From Candidatus Acinetobacter avistercoris (lineage in GTDB: Bacteria; Pseudomonadota; Gammaproteobacteria; Pseudomonadales; Moraxellaceae), in contig JAHLFF010000238.1 of the NCBI GenBank assembly GCA_018883945.1, positions 1-37,609 of the forward strand: DNA of 37,609 nt, in the 5' to 3' direction. Below, piece after piece: positions 15,054 through 23,479 of the stretch. The first letter of the stretch is position 1. Each line of letters opens with the position of its first letter. A program made the translations under genes and the position numbers. The notes under the pieces were generated by a model. That model was not told the origin of the DNA, did not search any database, and saw nothing but the letters and a program-made list of their open reading frames with translations.

Positions 15054-16766
15054 ATGGAACACATCGAACGTGAATCGATGGAGTTTGATGTCGTTATTGT
15101 AGGTGCAGGCCCTGCGGGTCTTTCTGCTGCAATCAAAATTCGTCAACTTGCAATTGAAAATAACCTAAACGATTTATCTGTTTGTGTCGTCGAAAAAGGC
15201 TCTGAAGTGGGTGCGCACATCCTTTCTGGTGCTGTACTTGAACCGCGTGCAATCAATGAACTCTTTCCAAATTGGAAAGAAGAAGGTGCGCCGCTCAATG
15301 TACCTGTGACTGAAGATAAAACCTTCTTCTTACTTTCAGACACGAAATCTCAAGAAGCGCCGCACTGGATGGTACCTAAAACCATGCACAATGACGGCAA
15401 CTATGTCATTTCATTAGGTAACGTCGTTCGCTGGTTAGGAACGAAAGCTGAAGAGCTTGAAGTTTCAATTTTCCCAGGTTTTGCTGCCTCTGAAATTCTT
15501 TATCATGCTGATGGCACGGTTAAAGGTATTCAAACTGGTGATATGGGCGTGGGTAAAGATGGCGAACCAACGCATAACTTCACACCAGGTTATGAGCTTC
15601 ATGCGAAATATACAATTTTTGCTGAAGGTTGCCGTGGACATTTAGGAAAACGTTTAATTTCTCAGTTCAATCTAGACCAAGATGCTGATCCACAGCACTA
15701 CGGTATCGGGATTAAAGAACTATGGGAAATTGATCCTGCGAAACATAAAGCAGGAACAGTGATGCATGGTGCTGGCTGGCCTTTAAATGAAACAGGTTCA
15801 TCAGGCGGTTGGTGGCTCTACCATGCTGAAAATAACCAAGTAACGCTGGGTATGATTGTCGACTTGTCATATCAAAACCCGCACATGTATCCATTTATGG
15901 AAATGCAACGCTGGAAAACACATCCGCTAATCAAGCAATTCCTTGAAGGTGGTAAGCGTATTTCTTATGGTGCGCGTGCAGTTGTTAAAGGTGGTTTCAA
16001 CTCACTGCCTAAACTAACTTTCCCGGGTGGTTGTTTGATTGGTGATGATGCAGGTTTCTTAAACTTTGCAAAAATCAAAGGTTCACATACTGCAATGAAA
16101 TCAGGAATGCTGGCTGGTGAAGCAGTATTTGAAGCTATTGCTGCGGGGACTGAAAAAGGCGGTGATCTTGCTGTTGCGCGCGTTTTAGAAGGCGAAGATT
16201 TCTTCGTAAAAGAGCTTACCTCTTATACTGATAAATTTAATAATAGCTGGCTGAAAGAAGAGTTATATAACTCTCGTAACTTTGGCCCTGCGATGCACAA
16301 ATTTGGTCAGTGGATGGGTGGTGCTTTTAACTTCATCGACCAAAACGTTTTCAAAGTACCATTTACATTGCACGATTTAACTCCTGATCACAGTGCGATT
16401 AAAACTGTAGATGCCGTTAATTTCAAACCGAACTATCCAAAGCCAGACAATAAACTGACTTTTGATCGTTTGTCTTCAGTTTTTGTTTCAAATACTGTGC
16501 ATGAAGAAAATCAACCTGCTCATTTGAAACTCACTGACCCGTCTATTCCGGTCAATGTGAATTTACCGAAATGGGATGAGCCTGCACAGCGTTACTGCCC
16601 TGCTGGTGTTTATGAAATCATGGAAAATGATGATGGTTCGAAGCGTTTCCAAATTAACGCAGCGAACTGTGTACACTGTAAAACCTGTGACATCAAAGAC
16701 CCTACGCAAAATATCACTTGGGTCGTACCTGAGGGTGGCGGTGGTCCGAACTATCCAAATATGTAA
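15054..16766 (+). CDS. etfD: Electron transfer flavoprotein-ubiquinone oxidoreductase
   Basis: The 570-residue membrane-associated enzyme passes electrons from reduced ETF (acyl-CoA and amino-acid dehydrogenation) to ubiquinone. The FAD-binding VVIVGAGPAGLSAAIKI is at about residues 11-27, followed by EVGAHILSGAVLEPRA, the ubiquinone-region GGFNSLPKLTFPGGCLIGDDAGFLN (about 311-335) and a C-terminal 4Fe-4S domain with cysteines in RYCPAGVYE and NCVHCKTCDIKDPTQNI (about 517-556). It ends in the family's PNYPNM-type tail. TGAGGAG at 15040-15046 is a clear ribosome binding site for ATG 15054. It is monocistronic here, with its own terminator. ETF itself is not in the window. Confidence 0.95.
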   Translation: MEHIERESMEFDVVIVGAGPAGLSAAIKIRQLAIENNLNDLSVCVVEKGSEVGAHILSGAVLEPRAINELFPNWKEEGAPLNVPVTEDKTFFLLSDTKSQEAPHWMVPKTMHNDGNYVISLGNVVRWLGTKAEELEVSIFPGFAASEILYHADGTVKGIQTGDMGVGKDGEPTHNFTPGYELHAKYTIFAEGCRGHLGKRLISQFNLDQDADPQHYGIGIKELWEIDPAKHKAGTVMHGAGWPLNETGSSGGWWLYHAENNQVTLGMIVDLSYQNPHMYPFMEMQRWKTHPLIKQFLEGGKRISYGARAVVKGGFNSLPKLTFPGGCLIGDDAGFLNFAKIKGSHTAMKSGMLAGEAVFEAIAAGTEKGGDLAVARVLEGEDFFVKELTSYTDKFNNSWLKEELYNSRNFGPAMHKFGQWMGGAFNFIDQNVFKVPFTLHDLTPDHSAIKTVDAVNFKPNYPKPDNKLTFDRLSSVFVSNTVHEENQPAHLKLTDPSIPVNVNLPKWDEPAQRYCPAGVYEIMENDDGSKRFQINAANCVHCKTCDIKDPTQNITWVVPEGGGGPNYPNM

Positions 16767-16800
16767 TTAGTATCTGAATATGTAATTTCGACTTAAGATT

Positions 16801-16828
16801 AAATAAACCCGCTTATGCGGGTTTATTT
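16801..16828. terminator. Bidirectional terminator between ETF-QO and the T6SS cassette
   Basis: A perfect 12-bp stem AAATAAACCCGC / GCGGGTTTATTT (16801-16812 with 16817-16828) has a TTAT loop. The interrupted A/T sides allow it to work in both directions. The 120 bp from here to the phospholipase stop codon are AT-rich with nothing else recognised. Confidence 0.85.
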
Positions 16829-16950
16829 AAATCCATATAAAAAATTTCTTCATTTTTCTAAAGATTAATATTGAACTTATTATCGTTCCAATGAAAAAGT
16901 TGATCATAAACTTAATACAATTCAATCAAACCGAATTTAGATTAACTCTA

Positions 16951-18705
16951 CTAACATTCTGTATTTAATTTGCCTCTTAAATTATCAGTAAATTTTAATT
17001 GTTCTGATGCTTCCTTAAGTTCAAGCTCTAAATTATCAGTAGCGATTTGTTCATGTATCGGATGAAGTTTTTTATCGACTCTTCTACCTTTCCAACTACG
17101 ATTAGGCTCATATACGGTACGCTGTCTAAAATAACTAAATGGCTCTAAATTCGCTACAAAACCGTATTTTGAATCATGTATATAGTTTGAGTAAAAATCT
17201 ACTATTTCCGGATTTACATCTTTTTCCCAACTTTCTAATTCCCAATCATCAATATCAACTAGCATTTCATAGAGTTTAAATGCTGGATAGAAAATTCTAA
17301 ATACGTTTTTAATTCCCCGAATATTAGATTGATCAAATGTAGTATAGTTTCTAGTCCATTTAACACGTTCTACTTCAGTAGCCATATCAGCTGGTCCTGT
17401 TGGTAATCCAAAACTTTCATCTCTGGCAATTTGACTGACAGATCTTGATGCATTAGCTTGCTCAATATTTGCTTCTTTTATAAAATTCTGTCTTCTACGA
17501 TGTAATGTTCCATAAGCACCATAGTATAATTTCATATAATTCTGGATATCTGTTTCTGTATGCCCTGTAGTGGCACCAACTTGTTGCTTTACAACATCAA
17601 AGAGCTTTTGAGTTTTCTGTTCAATTTTAAACTCTTGTTCAAAGAGTCTAATCTGTTCTTTTTCTAAATTTAAATAATCAAAAATTTTAACGTTCGCTGA
17701 AACAGCACTTTCCAACATATGCTTTAAAGGAACTCGTGCAAAATTATTACTTAATTGTTGAGAGTTAGGCTGATAGCCACCCCCAACGTCTGAGTGCATA
17801 CCTGGATATACAACTTCTTTCCATGTTCTTGAATTCGCTAACTTCCCATCTTTTCGAATCAAATCAACTGGAAAAGAAAATCTTAATTCATTACCCGCAA
17901 CTAAATGCAAACAATTTTTTACTCTTGGATCTACCACCATATCACGCCCTCTAAAGCTAAGCTTATTCGGCAAATTGGTTGCTGGCAATCCAAATGATGC
18001 GACTGTATCGAAGAGACCTAAAAATTGAATATCTAATGGAGTTTTCTCAGATTGGCCTGCTAAATCATATTTCAAACTCAAATCCTTGGTTTCTGTATTC
18101 CAAATCATCTCATTTGAAAATACTCGAGCTAAAGATGCTCCTCGAGAAAAACCAAATATGGATAAATTAATTTTTTTAATTAAACGATGTTGACTTAAGT
18201 TAGCATCAATTTTAGCCGTAGCTTCTATTTTACGTTGTTCTACCTGTGGCTTTAGTGTCGCTTCAACTTTTTCAATTTTTTGTTTTAAGACTGTAGATAA
18301 ATGACTACTAATTTGATCTTCACCATATTCTAATCGTCGAGCCCCACCTACTCCTGTCGCCCCACCAGTAGGAAAAGTATCCTGAGACTTCGCAATTTGC
18401 TTGTCAACCCAACTACTAGTTTCACCATTAAATGGCGTCCCCACTCCTGAGATATAAATTGGATGACTTAACTTTGTTAGCGTCTTCATACGCTGCATTT
18501 CAAAGTTACTATAGGACTGTGCATTACGCCACAATTTTGCAGGATTAGCTAACTTAGCAATCTTTTCATCATTTTCTAAGTTATTTCCTGTACCATCAAA
18601 AAACACAGAAAGATTCACTACATCAGCACAATCCTGTTTTGATTCAGGTGCATGATTACTAACATCCTGATTGCTATTTTTTATTTTTTGCAATTCATTA
18701 ATCAT
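16951..18705 (-). CDS. tle1: T6SS phospholipase effector, Tle1-like (DUF2235)
   Basis: The 584-residue protein has the DUF2235 alpha/beta-hydrolase pattern of Tle1 antibacterial effectors, which attack phospholipids of rival cells. Visible motifs are VNLSVFFDGTGNN (about 30-42), the nucleophile elbow FGFSRGAS with Ser187 in GxSxG, LFDTVASFG (about 231-239) with a likely catalytic Asp233, and VYPGMHSDVGGGY (about 299-311) with the expected catalytic His304. All three triad residues appear intact. The C-terminal half is not recognisable. No signal peptide is seen, as expected for delivery by VgrG. It is the last gene of the cassette, 9 bp after the lipoprotein gene, and is AT-rich like that gene. 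Confidence 0.85.
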   Translation of the reverse strand: MINELQKIKNSNQDVSNHAPESKQDCADVVNLSVFFDGTGNNLENDEKIAKLANPAKLWRNAQSYSNFEMQRMKTLTKLSHPIYISGVGTPFNGETSSWVDKQIAKSQDTFPTGGATGVGGARRLEYGEDQISSHLSTVLKQKIEKVEATLKPQVEQRKIEATAKIDANLSQHRLIKKINLSIFGFSRGASLARVFSNEMIWNTETKDLSLKYDLAGQSEKTPLDIQFLGLFDTVASFGLPATNLPNKLSFRGRDMVVDPRVKNCLHLVAGNELRFSFPVDLIRKDGKLANSRTWKEVVYPGMHSDVGGGYQPNSQQLSNNFARVPLKHMLESAVSANVKIFDYLNLEKEQIRLFEQEFKIEQKTQKLFDVVKQQVGATTGHTETDIQNYMKLYYGAYGTLHRRRQNFIKEANIEQANASRSVSQIARDESFGLPTGPADMATEVERVKWTRNYTTFDQSNIRGIKNVFRIFYPAFKLYEMLVDIDDWELESWEKDVNPEIVDFYSNYIHDSKYGFVANLEPFSYFRQRTVYEPNRSWKGRRVDKKLHPIHEQIATDNLELELKEASEQLKFTDNLRGKLNTEC

Positions 18706-18714
18706 AAATCTACC

Positions 18715-19155
18715 TTATTTTTTTTCTTTTGCATTTAACTCATCAATTAATTTTGATCGCCACTCCATACCTTTTGCAGTTGCATCTGGGAGATCATTTG
18801 ATAGAGTAATTTCAACACTATCATCTGGGTACAAATGCACTGCTAAGTATTTTTTCCCTTTTAAGTCTTCTCTAGTTAATTGAGGAACATTAATTGCTTT
18901 ATGTTCTTTATAACTATTTCCCTCTCCCCACTTTATATACTGTGGCCCTACAATCACAGCTGAACGCTTAGTTGCCGTACCTAATCCTCCCCCAACTTCT
19001 TCACCATTTAATTCAACAATGTAGGGAATATAACTTGGATTATATCCATAGGAAGTCGTAGTTAATACATAAGTCTTAGCAGAACCTGTACTACAACCGG
19101 CCACTCCTAAGGCTAAACCGATGGGTAACATTACAATTTTTTTAAAAATATTCAT
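18715..19155 (-). CDS. Lipoprotein, probable immunity protein for the Tle1-like effector
   Basis: The product (146 residues from ATG 19155) has a lipoprotein signal: KK near the N-terminus, a hydrophobic core IVMLPIGLALG and a lipobox LGVAGC, with the lipidated cysteine at about residue 21. The rest, with GYNPSYIPYIVELNGEEVGGG and a late YLAVHLYPDDSVEITLS block, looks like the DUF3304-type lipoproteins often found beside DUF2235 effectors (moderate certainty). Periplasmic lipoproteins commonly neutralise phospholipase effectors, so an immunity role is inferred from position: 9 bp upstream of the phospholipase gene. ATG 19167 is an alternative start four codons earlier; neither has a clear ribosome binding site. 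Confidence 0.75.
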   Translation of the reverse strand: MNIFKKIVMLPIGLALGVAGCSTGSAKTYVLTTTSYGYNPSYIPYIVELNGEEVGGGLGTATKRSAVIVGPQYIKWGEGNSYKEHKAINVPQLTREDLKGKKYLAVHLYPDDSVEITLSNDLPDATAKGMEWRSKLIDELNAKEKK

Positions 19156-19244
19156 ACAATGAGCCATATTAATTTTTAGGAATTTAAAACACTGTCAAAC
19201 TTAAAAACAACTAATCCATTCTATGCAAACACATCATTAAGTCA

Positions 19245-20159
19245 CTAGCCAGCTTCTGTTGAAATCTCTATCTCTTCCATAGCTTGATCCATTGTAATCT
19301 TTTTAGCTTTGACATTTAAAAGGCTACTTTGCAACAGCTTATTAATTTCAAAATTATCCTTATAAATTAAAGTTAAACATATGAAATTTAAAATATCTCT
19401 TGTTCCATTTAAAGTATATTCTCGCGCTTGTGATATTTTTTCAATTACATATTGATAAAGATCCCATTCATTAAAAGCTTCTACCAAAAAAGGATTATTT
19501 AATTTTAGATAGTAAATTAAATGATCTGGGAATGTTGCTTCTACCATTAAGGCTTCTTGATGCGCACTAAATTCAAAAGAGTTACGCCAATCGTAAAATC
19601 TTCGTAACTCACTCTCGCCTTTACCATCTATCTTATGTAATTGACTTAAACGATCCCAATACCACCAACTATAAATAGGTCCCAATAATATTTTTTTCTG
19701 TTCAGGAGACAATACTTGTTGTTTAACATATAAGGTCTTATCTGTTGTTTGACCAACTAGCGTTCCAAGAATTGCTGGATCCCAAAATGCCAAATACATT
19801 TCGAGTCCGCCTTCAAATTGAACATTCGTAAACTGCCTCAAATGTGTATATAAATCATCAAAACTTAATGCGCTGATAATTAAAGTCATCTTAGGCGTGC
19901 CAACGACTCTTCTATTAATATACTGCCACACAGATTCATTTGAAGAATAAATCAATTGTATTAAATGTGGTGAAATCTGAGCTGCTTTATCACCAGCTGC
20001 TTCAGTCAATAAATTACGACAATTTAAATGAGCATATTTTTTTAAAAAAAAACTGTCTTGAGCAGCATCTGCTAAAGTATAAATAAAATAATCTTTGATT
20101 TCTTCTGACTGAGAATTTTCCAAAAAAAGTTGAAGATCTGGGTGTAATAAATTAGACAT
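19245..20159 (-). CDS. DUF4123 T6SS effector adaptor/chaperone
   Basis: The 304-residue protein shows the DUF4123 pattern in its first half: YFIYTLADAAQDSFFL (about 24-39), a NLLTEAAGDKAAQISPHLIQL block (about 49-69), then LSFDDLYTHLRQFTNVQ (about 99-115) and EMYLAFWDPAILGTL (about 120-134). DUF4123 proteins load particular effectors onto their cognate VgrG. The C-terminal ~130 residues are variable and may recognise the phospholipase. Its ATG follows the vgrG stop codon with no gap (TAA then ATG), so the two are very likely translationally coupled. An 89-bp gap separates it from the lipoprotein gene. Confidence 0.85.
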   Translation of the reverse strand: MSNLLHPDLQLFLENSQSEEIKDYFIYTLADAAQDSFFLKKYAHLNCRNLLTEAAGDKAAQISPHLIQLIYSSNESVWQYINRRVVGTPKMTLIISALSFDDLYTHLRQFTNVQFEGGLEMYLAFWDPAILGTLVGQTTDKTLYVKQQVLSPEQKKILLGPIYSWWYWDRLSQLHKIDGKGESELRRFYDWRNSFEFSAHQEALMVEATFPDHLIYYLKLNNPFLVEAFNEWDLYQYVIEKISQAREYTLNGTRDILNFICLTLIYKDNFEINKLLQSSLLNVKAKKITMDQAMEEIEISTEAG

Positions 20160-22817
20160 TTATAATCCATCCCCCTTATTCACAAATGCCCCGCGTTGGC
20201 TTGCTCTACGTGCTAAACATTCCCAACAAACACTTTGAGGGAAGAAGGGTAAGCTCATACTTACTTGAGCACCTGGAACAAATACATGCTGCCCAGCCTT
20301 CGCCTCAAATTTTCCAGCCGTCGTTGGCAATACTCCGGCACTACTAATTTCAATCTGTGAACCACCCGCAATCAATACGATTTTTTTACTGGCTTTAATT
20401 TCAATTTTGTCTTCTGTTGAAATAACCTGTACAGATTTACGAGCGATTAAATCTACACCATCACTCTGCGCTTGAATTTCAACATTTCCTTTAGCTGCAT
20501 ATAGCCTTGCACCTTCTTGCGCTGAAAATAAACTAATTTTATTTTCAGCGTGTGCAATTAAACTTTTTTGAGTACTAAAGTTGATGCTATCACCTGCATT
20601 TGAATTTAAATGCCGATCTGCCGATAAATGAACATCTTGATTTGATGCTAAAGCAATACTATTCGGAGTGGCCAATAACATTAAGGCTGACTTAAATGCA
20701 TTTGCCTTACTTTTACCACCTTCAGAAGAGTCCGATTCAAGATTAGAAACAAATGATTTTAATTGATCTAAATTTTCCAAAGGATCCGTCTGCTGATTCT
20801 TAGCGACTTCACTTAAGGCTTTACTGTTGTTTAGACTGCTTTCAAGTTGGCTCTTCGCTTCTTTGGCATCAAGGTGCATGCCTGTCGCTTGGTCTTGTTT
20901 GTGCGTGCTGAGAAGTAAGCCTTGCCCTGCTCGTATTCCACCCCATTGGTCGGTTCTGAGTTCGAAGCCTTCTCCGCGCCCTTCGCTTTCTGCGGTTTCT
21001 TTGGGATGGCTGAGGTTACCGAGGTTGAGCTGGGTTGCGCCATGGCTGTTTTGCAGTTGGGTGCTGATTTGTCCAGTGGTGTCGTCGAATCTGAGTTGGC
21101 CAAAGCCTTCGCCTTGGACTTCTTTGGATCTTATTCCTGCCAGTTTTTTGGTGTCTGGCAGTTGGCCTTTGGTATCGAATTTGGTCGGGCTGCGTTGGGC
21201 TTCGTGGATGCGTCCCACCACAAATGGACGGTCGATGTTGCCGTCGAAGAAGTCGATGACCACGATTTCGTTGATGCGGGGTAGGAAGCGTGCGCCGTAG
21301 CCTTCGCCTGCCCATGGGGTGAGTACATCGACCCATGCAGAATCTGCATCGTTGTTGTTGGACCCTGCCCCACCATCGGCTTGGTTGTCTTCTGCTCGGG
21401 TGAATAGGAAGCGAACTTTGACGCGGCCCCATTCATCAACATGTATTTCTTCGCCTGCGGGACCGACCACTTTGGCACGTTGTGGGTGTGCTGCTGGGCG
21501 GTGTTCCAGTGGGTTGTATTCTGGAACGGTGGTGATGTTGCGTCGTTGTAGAATCAGGGTGTTGTTTTGGCGTTCTTCGTTGTTTTGGTTATTCCGAAGT
21601 GTCCATTGGCTTTGTTGTAGCAATTGGTTGATTTGTTCGTTCAGATCTTTCGGCAGGTTGTTTTGGTTGTAGTAGTGTTTGCCGGTGATCAGGAATTCTT
21701 TGTCTGAGCCACTGTGTTGGTCTATTTCGGGGTGTTCGCTCAGTTCGAACCAGTAGCCGACTTGGCTATCTCGTACTGTGGAGTTGGCCGTGAATTGTTT
21801 GCTTTGGGCATCAAAGTAGTGGCTGAGGTTTTGGTTGAGCTTTTCGATTTGGCTGTTGTTGGAAGCGGTGGCTTGGTCTTCGCCTTTGAGGTCTTGTATC
21901 CATGCCGGGCTAAAGTGCCATGCTTGTTCGAGGCCGAGACTGGCGTTGTCTTGGTTGTTGCTGTGTTGGTGTTTGCTTTGGACTGTGCCTGCGCCTTCTT
22001 CTTGTTCGAGCACATCGGCTTGCCAGCGTTGTACGTGTACGGCTGTCGGTTGTAGTGTGCGTTGTCCAATGAAACTGGTGATGCTGTCTTGTTGTTCTGT
22101 GGCACTGCTGCGGTGGAAGCGGATGTTGCGGCGTTCGAGTGCAGCGTATTGGCTGTTGTCATCAATTAAGCGGAGTTTTTGTGCTTCGATCGGATGCGAT
22201 GAGTTGCTGACGTAGGCTTGGGCTTCGTCAATCAGCCAGTTGATGCCTTCACTGCGCATGAGGCGTGTCAGGAAGTCGTAGTCGCTTTCGTTGCTTTGCA
22301 TGATGAAAGGACGGATGTCGTATTGGTTTTTAAGTCCACTCAGGTCTAGGCTTAAGCTAGAAGCAAAGAGAGGGCTTTTTTTCTGCCATTCTTGGAACAG
22401 GGTTTCAACCACATCTACCGCAGATTTGTTCATGAATACGCGGCTGTTACGGCGTTTGTGCCACAGAGCGGTTGGGTCTGATAGTGTTAGTTTGTAGAGG
22501 GTCAGTGATCCATCGCTTTGGCCTTGTGCGGCTGCGGTAATAATCCCTGTAGTGCGAAAGAGTGTGCCTTTGTCGGTCACTTGGTCTATCGCCACTTGGC
22601 TGCCAATGAATTGTTTGAGTGGGATAGTCGCATCGGTCGACAGACAGATCAGCTCTGCCGTTGAACCTTGGTTCAGTGCGTGTTGTCCGTCTATGCGTTG
22701 TAGAAAGACGTCGCTGTTCAGCGCAGGATTAGAAAATTGTACGTGTAGTGCACGTTTTTGAGCGCTTAACCCCAGCTGATCTAAGACTTTGTAAATACCA
22801 TTAATAAAGCTTTTCAT
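20160..22817 (-). CDS. vgrG: Type VI secretion spike protein VgrG
   Basis: This 885-residue VgrG (TssI) forms the trimeric spike tip of the T6SS. The N-terminal gp27-like region has DFLTRLMRSEGINWLIDEAQ (about 180-199), the OB-fold/gp5 region has VDEWGRVKVRFLFTR and WVDVLTPWAGEGYGARFLPRINEIVV (about 460-515) then DRPFVVGRIHEAQ, and a long C-terminal DUF2345 region of repetitive beta strands follows. The tail ends with VCWECLARRA, a Cys-x-x-Cys pair, and GDGL. ATG 22817 is preferred, but GTG 22823 is possible; no strong ribosome binding site is seen for either. The coding sequence up to about residue 666 is much richer in GC than the remainder. Confidence 0.93.
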   Translation of the reverse strand: MKSFINGIYKVLDQLGLSAQKRALHVQFSNPALNSDVFLQRIDGQHALNQGSTAELICLSTDATIPLKQFIGSQVAIDQVTDKGTLFRTTGIITAAAQGQSDGSLTLYKLTLSDPTALWHKRRNSRVFMNKSAVDVVETLFQEWQKKSPLFASSLSLDLSGLKNQYDIRPFIMQSNESDYDFLTRLMRSEGINWLIDEAQAYVSNSSHPIEAQKLRLIDDNSQYAALERRNIRFHRSSATEQQDSITSFIGQRTLQPTAVHVQRWQADVLEQEEGAGTVQSKHQHSNNQDNASLGLEQAWHFSPAWIQDLKGEDQATASNNSQIEKLNQNLSHYFDAQSKQFTANSTVRDSQVGYWFELSEHPEIDQHSGSDKEFLITGKHYYNQNNLPKDLNEQINQLLQQSQWTLRNNQNNEERQNNTLILQRRNITTVPEYNPLEHRPAAHPQRAKVVGPAGEEIHVDEWGRVKVRFLFTRAEDNQADGGAGSNNNDADSAWVDVLTPWAGEGYGARFLPRINEIVVIDFFDGNIDRPFVVGRIHEAQRSPTKFDTKGQLPDTKKLAGIRSKEVQGEGFGQLRFDDTTGQISTQLQNSHGATQLNLGNLSHPKETAESEGRGEGFELRTDQWGGIRAGQGLLLSTHKQDQATGMHLDAKEAKSQLESSLNNSKALSEVAKNQQTDPLENLDQLKSFVSNLESDSSEGGKSKANAFKSALMLLATPNSIALASNQDVHLSADRHLNSNAGDSINFSTQKSLIAHAENKISLFSAQEGARLYAAKGNVEIQAQSDGVDLIARKSVQVISTEDKIEIKASKKIVLIAGGSQIEISSAGVLPTTAGKFEAKAGQHVFVPGAQVSMSLPFFPQSVCWECLARRASQRGAFVNKGDGL

Positions 22818-22852
22818 TGGCACAATTAATTATATTTTAATAATTTGTTTGC

Positions 22853-22883
22853 ATTATAAACAAAAAATGCGGTCTAAACTCAA
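22853..22883 (-). promoter_or_regulatory. Candidate promoter of the vgrG cassette
   Basis: On the minus strand, a perfect -10 hexamer TATAAT (complement of 22853-22858) lies 35 bp before the vgrG start, with TTGAGT (complement of 22878-22883) as a possible -35. The 19-bp spacer is longer than ideal, so this is tentative. Confidence 0.45.
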
Positions 22884-22945
22884 TAATCAATTCTGATTTG
22901 TAAGCAATTTGTATTAAAGCTGATAAGAGTTAATCAGTACCGATC

Positions 22946-22966
22946 AAAACCGATTTGATCGGTTTT
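22946..22966 (-). terminator. Terminator of tusA
   Basis: A 9-bp stem AAAACCGAT / ATCGGTTTT (22946-22954 with 22958-22966) has a 3-base loop. An alternative pairing with the neighbouring CCGATC copy is possible. It lies 44 bp after the tusA stop codon, with A/T runs suited to the minus strand. Confidence 0.7.
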
Positions 22967-23009
22967 TAAATACACCTTAAGTCCATACTTTCTATAGCAG
23001 ATATAACTG

Positions 23010-23279
23010 CTATCCTTTTTGAACCAGATAGTGGAATTCTTTATGTCCATTTTCATCCAATACTTCTTCTTGCAACAATAAATCATGTCCTAAGTGCAGA
23101 CAGAATTTTGGAATATCCCAAGACGTTGAATTATCGGTGGCAAAAACTTCGACAATATCACCAGATTTTGATTTACGAATTGCTTGATGCAACATCATCA
23201 CAGGCTCAGGACAACGCAGACCACGGGTATTTAATTGCATCGTAGGGATAGGTGATGACTCAGACATCATTTGACTCAT
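23010..23279 (-). CDS. tusA: Sulfurtransferase TusA family protein
   Basis: The product (89 residues from ATG 23279) has the TusA core NTRGLRCPEPVMMLHQAIRKSKSGDIVEVFATDNSTSWDIPKFCLHLGH, including the active cysteine in RCPEP. TusA carries persulfide sulphur to tRNA thiolation and molybdenum-cofactor pathways. The C-terminal HKEFHYLVQKG also fits. Three ATG codons lie near the 5' end (23297, 23279 and two adjacent later ones); 23279 gives a length slightly above the usual ~81. It is a single gene with a following terminator and is divergent from corC. Confidence 0.9.
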   Translation of the reverse strand: MSQMMSESSPIPTMQLNTRGLRCPEPVMMLHQAIRKSKSGDIVEVFATDNSTSWDIPKFCLHLGHDLLLQEEVLDENGHKEFHYLVQKG

Positions 23280-23479
23280 AAACGTTGAATTCCGCATATT
23301 TTAGCACAGCTTGATTCAACAATTTTCAATGCGCTAAACGCATATCAACTTCTGTCTATAACCGACGAATTAACGACTGAACCTATCATTCATCTACGCT
23401 TCACTTTTATAGATAGACATCTGAATTTTCTACGGTATGATAAAAATTAATTTTTTAGATAGCATCTGCAGGAAAGGTC

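Noticed and set aside
14259..16766. Pseudogenes or frameshifts in the housekeeping genes
   Set aside because: Each complete gene checked by eye has full-length family motifs in one frame; no broken gene was found other than the short dehydrogenase remnant in the direct repeat.
20827..22761. Many long open frames on both strands inside vgrG
   Set aside because: They arise because this part of vgrG is GC-rich with few stop codons in other frames. The vgrG frame alone gives recognisable protein domains; the others give low-complexity tryptophan-, serine- or threonine-rich sequence.
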